Source: Heterocephalus glaber
Taxonomy: Eukaryota; Chordata; Mammalia; Rodentia; Bathyergidae
Direction of reading: 5' to 3'
Length of the DNA stretch: 64,000 nt
Assembly (NCBI RefSeq): GCF_000247695.1
Contig: NW_004624734.1
Span: forward strand, 8,388,308-8,452,307
Of this stretch, positions 61,943 to 64,000 are shown one piece after another (position 1 is the first letter of the stretch; every line of letters starts with the position of its first letter). A model generated the notes under the pieces. It was not told where the DNA came from. It saw only the letters and a list, made by a program, of their open reading frames with translations, and did no database searches. The translations under genes were made by a program, and so were the position numbers.

Positions 61943-62374
61943 TGTCTTAGTTACTTTCTTGTTGCTTGGACAAAATATGTGACCCCCATAAGTTAAAAGC
62001 AGAAAGGTCTGTTGCAACTCACAGTTTGTAGAGGTTACAGTTCTTAATCACCTGATTCTGAGGCAGAGCAACATGGCAGAGGAGAAACAGTCCATGGCAG
62101 GGTAGGCAGAAAGTAGCAAAGCCTGCCTTTTATCTTTTCTCCTTTATATTCCATCCAGGCTACAAGCCTATTAGTTGGTGCCACCCATACCCAGGGTGGG
62201 TCTGTCTTCAGTAAGTCCATTCAGCCACCCCAGAACTATGCTAAAGCAATCAGTGAACAAATCCAGTGCCACACACCCTTAACCTCAGCATCACACACCC
62301 ATGATCCAGCCACCTCCGAAAAGCCTCACCTATGAGCACATGAGGCTTTGGGGGACATCTAGCTAAAAGCCATA
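61943..62374 (-). mobile_element. MaLR-type solo LTR, antisense
   Basis: Left end TGTCTTAGTTACTTTCTTG and right end GGGGACATCTAGCTAAAAGCC are the reverse of the family at 59834. The flanking word ACTAG (61938-61942) recurs at 62375-62379, consistent with a 5-bp target duplication, although the LTR's own first two bases appear lost. Confidence 0.75.
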
Positions 62375-63319
62375 ACTAGTGTCTAGGATTCAGCTCCCTG
62401 GAGAACTGGATTCAAGAGAGTCATTGAGTGGTGCTCTTGGGTGGTGACTCACTAGTAAGGACAGGAGGAAGACAAGCCTGGGGAGAGGGAAGGAGACCAG
62501 CACCATAGTGCAACGGAGACCTCAGATGATGCTGCATGTAGAGCTGGAGCATCAAGGGTACTTCAGTGGCACCAAGTGAGGCAAATGAGCTCAGTCTTCA
62601 TAACCATGATCAGCCAGCTCCTGATTGTGGTACCTCCCCGGAAGGGGCTAACAAAGATGGAGCAGAAAACAATAGCCAGTGAAGGGTCCAGGGCAAGGTG
62701 CTGGTCACAGGAGGGGCCACAGTCAACAGATAGTTACCATTAACAAAGGAAGGTAGCTCTGACTTTTGAATGATGATTGATATTTACATATGTGAATGAG
62801 TAAAACAGAAAGGATGCTCTCAGCCAGAGCTATGGTGATGGATGCATTGCCTGAAAAGCACCCTAAACAATCCTATCAATTAGTTAGACCATATGACATC
62901 ATGTTGGGACACTTTGGGGAGTTAAAGAAAACATTACTGATAATTGTGGTAGTATAACAGGTTTCTGTGCTATTTTTCTCATTTCAGGGATGAAGAAATC
63001 AAGGTGCAGAAGGGCTAACACATTGCAAGCAAGCTGTTGTTACGTGGCAGGGCCAGGCTTCACCCCTGCAGTCTGCAAAGATGAATGTTCAAGACACTGC
63101 TAAGAAGAATTGGAAGCCTTGGTGATGGGTCAGTCATGAGATGTAAACGAAGGGTCAGCTGGGACCTGCGAGTTAGGCTTGAGCACTGGGTAAATGGTGG
63201 GACTATTTACTGGGTAAAATGTCAAAGCGGGGTAAGGGGATGGAAAGTGTGGTCCCGTCCTTTTTCTGTTGCTAGAACAGAATACCTGAGACTGAGTTAT
63301 TTACAAAGTAAGGAGATTT
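62375..63319. other. Intergenic, nothing recognised
   Basis: No gene or classifiable repeat. Confidence 0.45.
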
Positions 63320-63534
63320 CTATGGCTTGAGTATGGGCTTTCACCTCTGAAAATTCACACTGCAATTTCATACTGCAATCCAATCCTCAAGGGGAGGTAT
63401 TTTTTAAGAGGGAGGAATCTTAATCCAACCATAGTTAGAGGTGATTAGGATTAGGTAAAGTCATCAGGACTGAATCCATGATTGAATATTGGTGGCTTTG
63501 TAAAAAGAGGAGCAACTCAGGGCAGAGGAGGCGA
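63320..63534 (+). mobile_element. Old MaLR-type LTR, 5' part
   Basis: TATGGCTTGAGTATGGGC, AATCCTCAAGGGGAGG, GAGGTGATTAGGATTAGG, GGCTTTGTAAAAAGAGGAGC follow the sense plan of an ancient LTR. It is replaced on the right by L1 5'-end sequence. Confidence 0.55.
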
Positions 63535-64000
63535 GCCATGTGGCACCAGCAGCACCCCTCCCCCCACCCGTCGAAATGAGAAGACACGTAAACACGCCTC
63601 AAAAACAGGCTTCCAGATCACCTACAGCAACCCCAAAGGGAAATAAGATGGAACAGTTTGATACTCAACCACCTGGACTCACTGAACTGGCAATGAAAGA
63701 GGATCTGGAAAAAATGAAATCAGAAATAATTTCTCAGATAACAGCAGAGACTGCCCATAGCGCAAGACATGATTAATACATTTAGAGAGGACAGAGATAA
63801 AAAAAAAATAGAGGAACTGAGGAACATGATGGAATCCCAACATAGGAAACAAATGGTATCCATAAAACAGATACAAACAGATTTCCAGGAGATTAAAACT
63901 CCATTGAAAGTCTACGCAGCAGAATGAACCAATGTGAGGATAGAATTTCAGATATAGAAGATAAGATTGCAATTAGTGACCAAGAAAAGAAAAATTGCTT
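63535..64000 (+). mobile_element. L1 5' end with decayed ORF1, runs off window
   Basis: Second copy of the segment at 20050-20561, in + orientation. It shares GCACCAGCAGCACC, then CGTCGAAATGAG at the ORF1 start (ATG 63576), then the same coding wording (TCACCTACAGCAACCCCAAA, ATCTGGAAAAAATGAAATCA, GATATAGAAGATAAGATTGC). A frameshift near 63755 breaks ORF1, and about 21 bases absent from the other copy are present near 63800. It continues past the right edge, so its true length is unknown. Confidence 0.7.

Overview
This window is nuclear DNA from a mammal, almost certainly a rodent. The interspersed repeats show this: 7SL-derived B1-type SINEs, tRNA-derived ID-like SINEs with recognisable A and B boxes, and B1+ID dimers, mixed with older eutherian repeats (MIR, L1M, MaLR LTRs, MER2/Tigger, MER20-like, mariner). 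The dimeric B1-ID elements favour a non-murid rodent (squirrel-related or similar clades), but I cannot name the species. There is no bacterial-type gene organisation and no operon. Coding density is very low, and almost all open frames are chance or repeat-derived.

The one conventional gene is C14orf132, a conserved single-pass membrane microprotein. Its terminal coding exon (27349-27573) follows a strong splice acceptor. A 3' UTR of about 5.3 kb runs to an AATAAA at 32907. The first coding exon is not in the window, so 1-27348 is read as its long last intron, filled with old L1, MaLR, MIR and SINE copies. Beyond about 32.93 kb the DNA is intergenic. In human this gene is followed by a large gap before the bradykinin receptor genes, and no receptor gene is visible here.

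Two retrocopies lie in the intergenic part. At 45581-46916 is an intronless copy of the C-terminal half of OCA2 (melanosomal P protein). It has an open 284-codon frame, a poly(A) signal, a poly(A) tail and A-rich flanks, and its first 40 codons do not look like OCA2. At about 52.80-53.22 kb on the minus strand is a short copy of the 5' end of TCF12 mRNA (5' UTR plus the first 50 codons) ending in an A-rich tract.

From 48.2 kb to the right edge the DNA is a dense transposon nest: antisense L1 3' ends, a 125-base assembly gap (51933-52057), and two sense L1 bodies into which B1, an LTR, a mariner carrying its own B1, and MER2 have inserted. MaLR solo LTRs follow, one with a clean 5-bp target duplication. 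Two copies of an L1 5'-end/ORF1 segment occur (20050-20561 minus; about 63535-64000 plus). The first is a closed 512-bp insertion with a 19-bp target duplication but no poly(A) tail.

I found no sign of a new multi-gene system. The points most worth checking are the intact chimeric OCA2 retrocopy, the tail-less L1 5'-end insertion, and the truncated TCF12 retrocopy.
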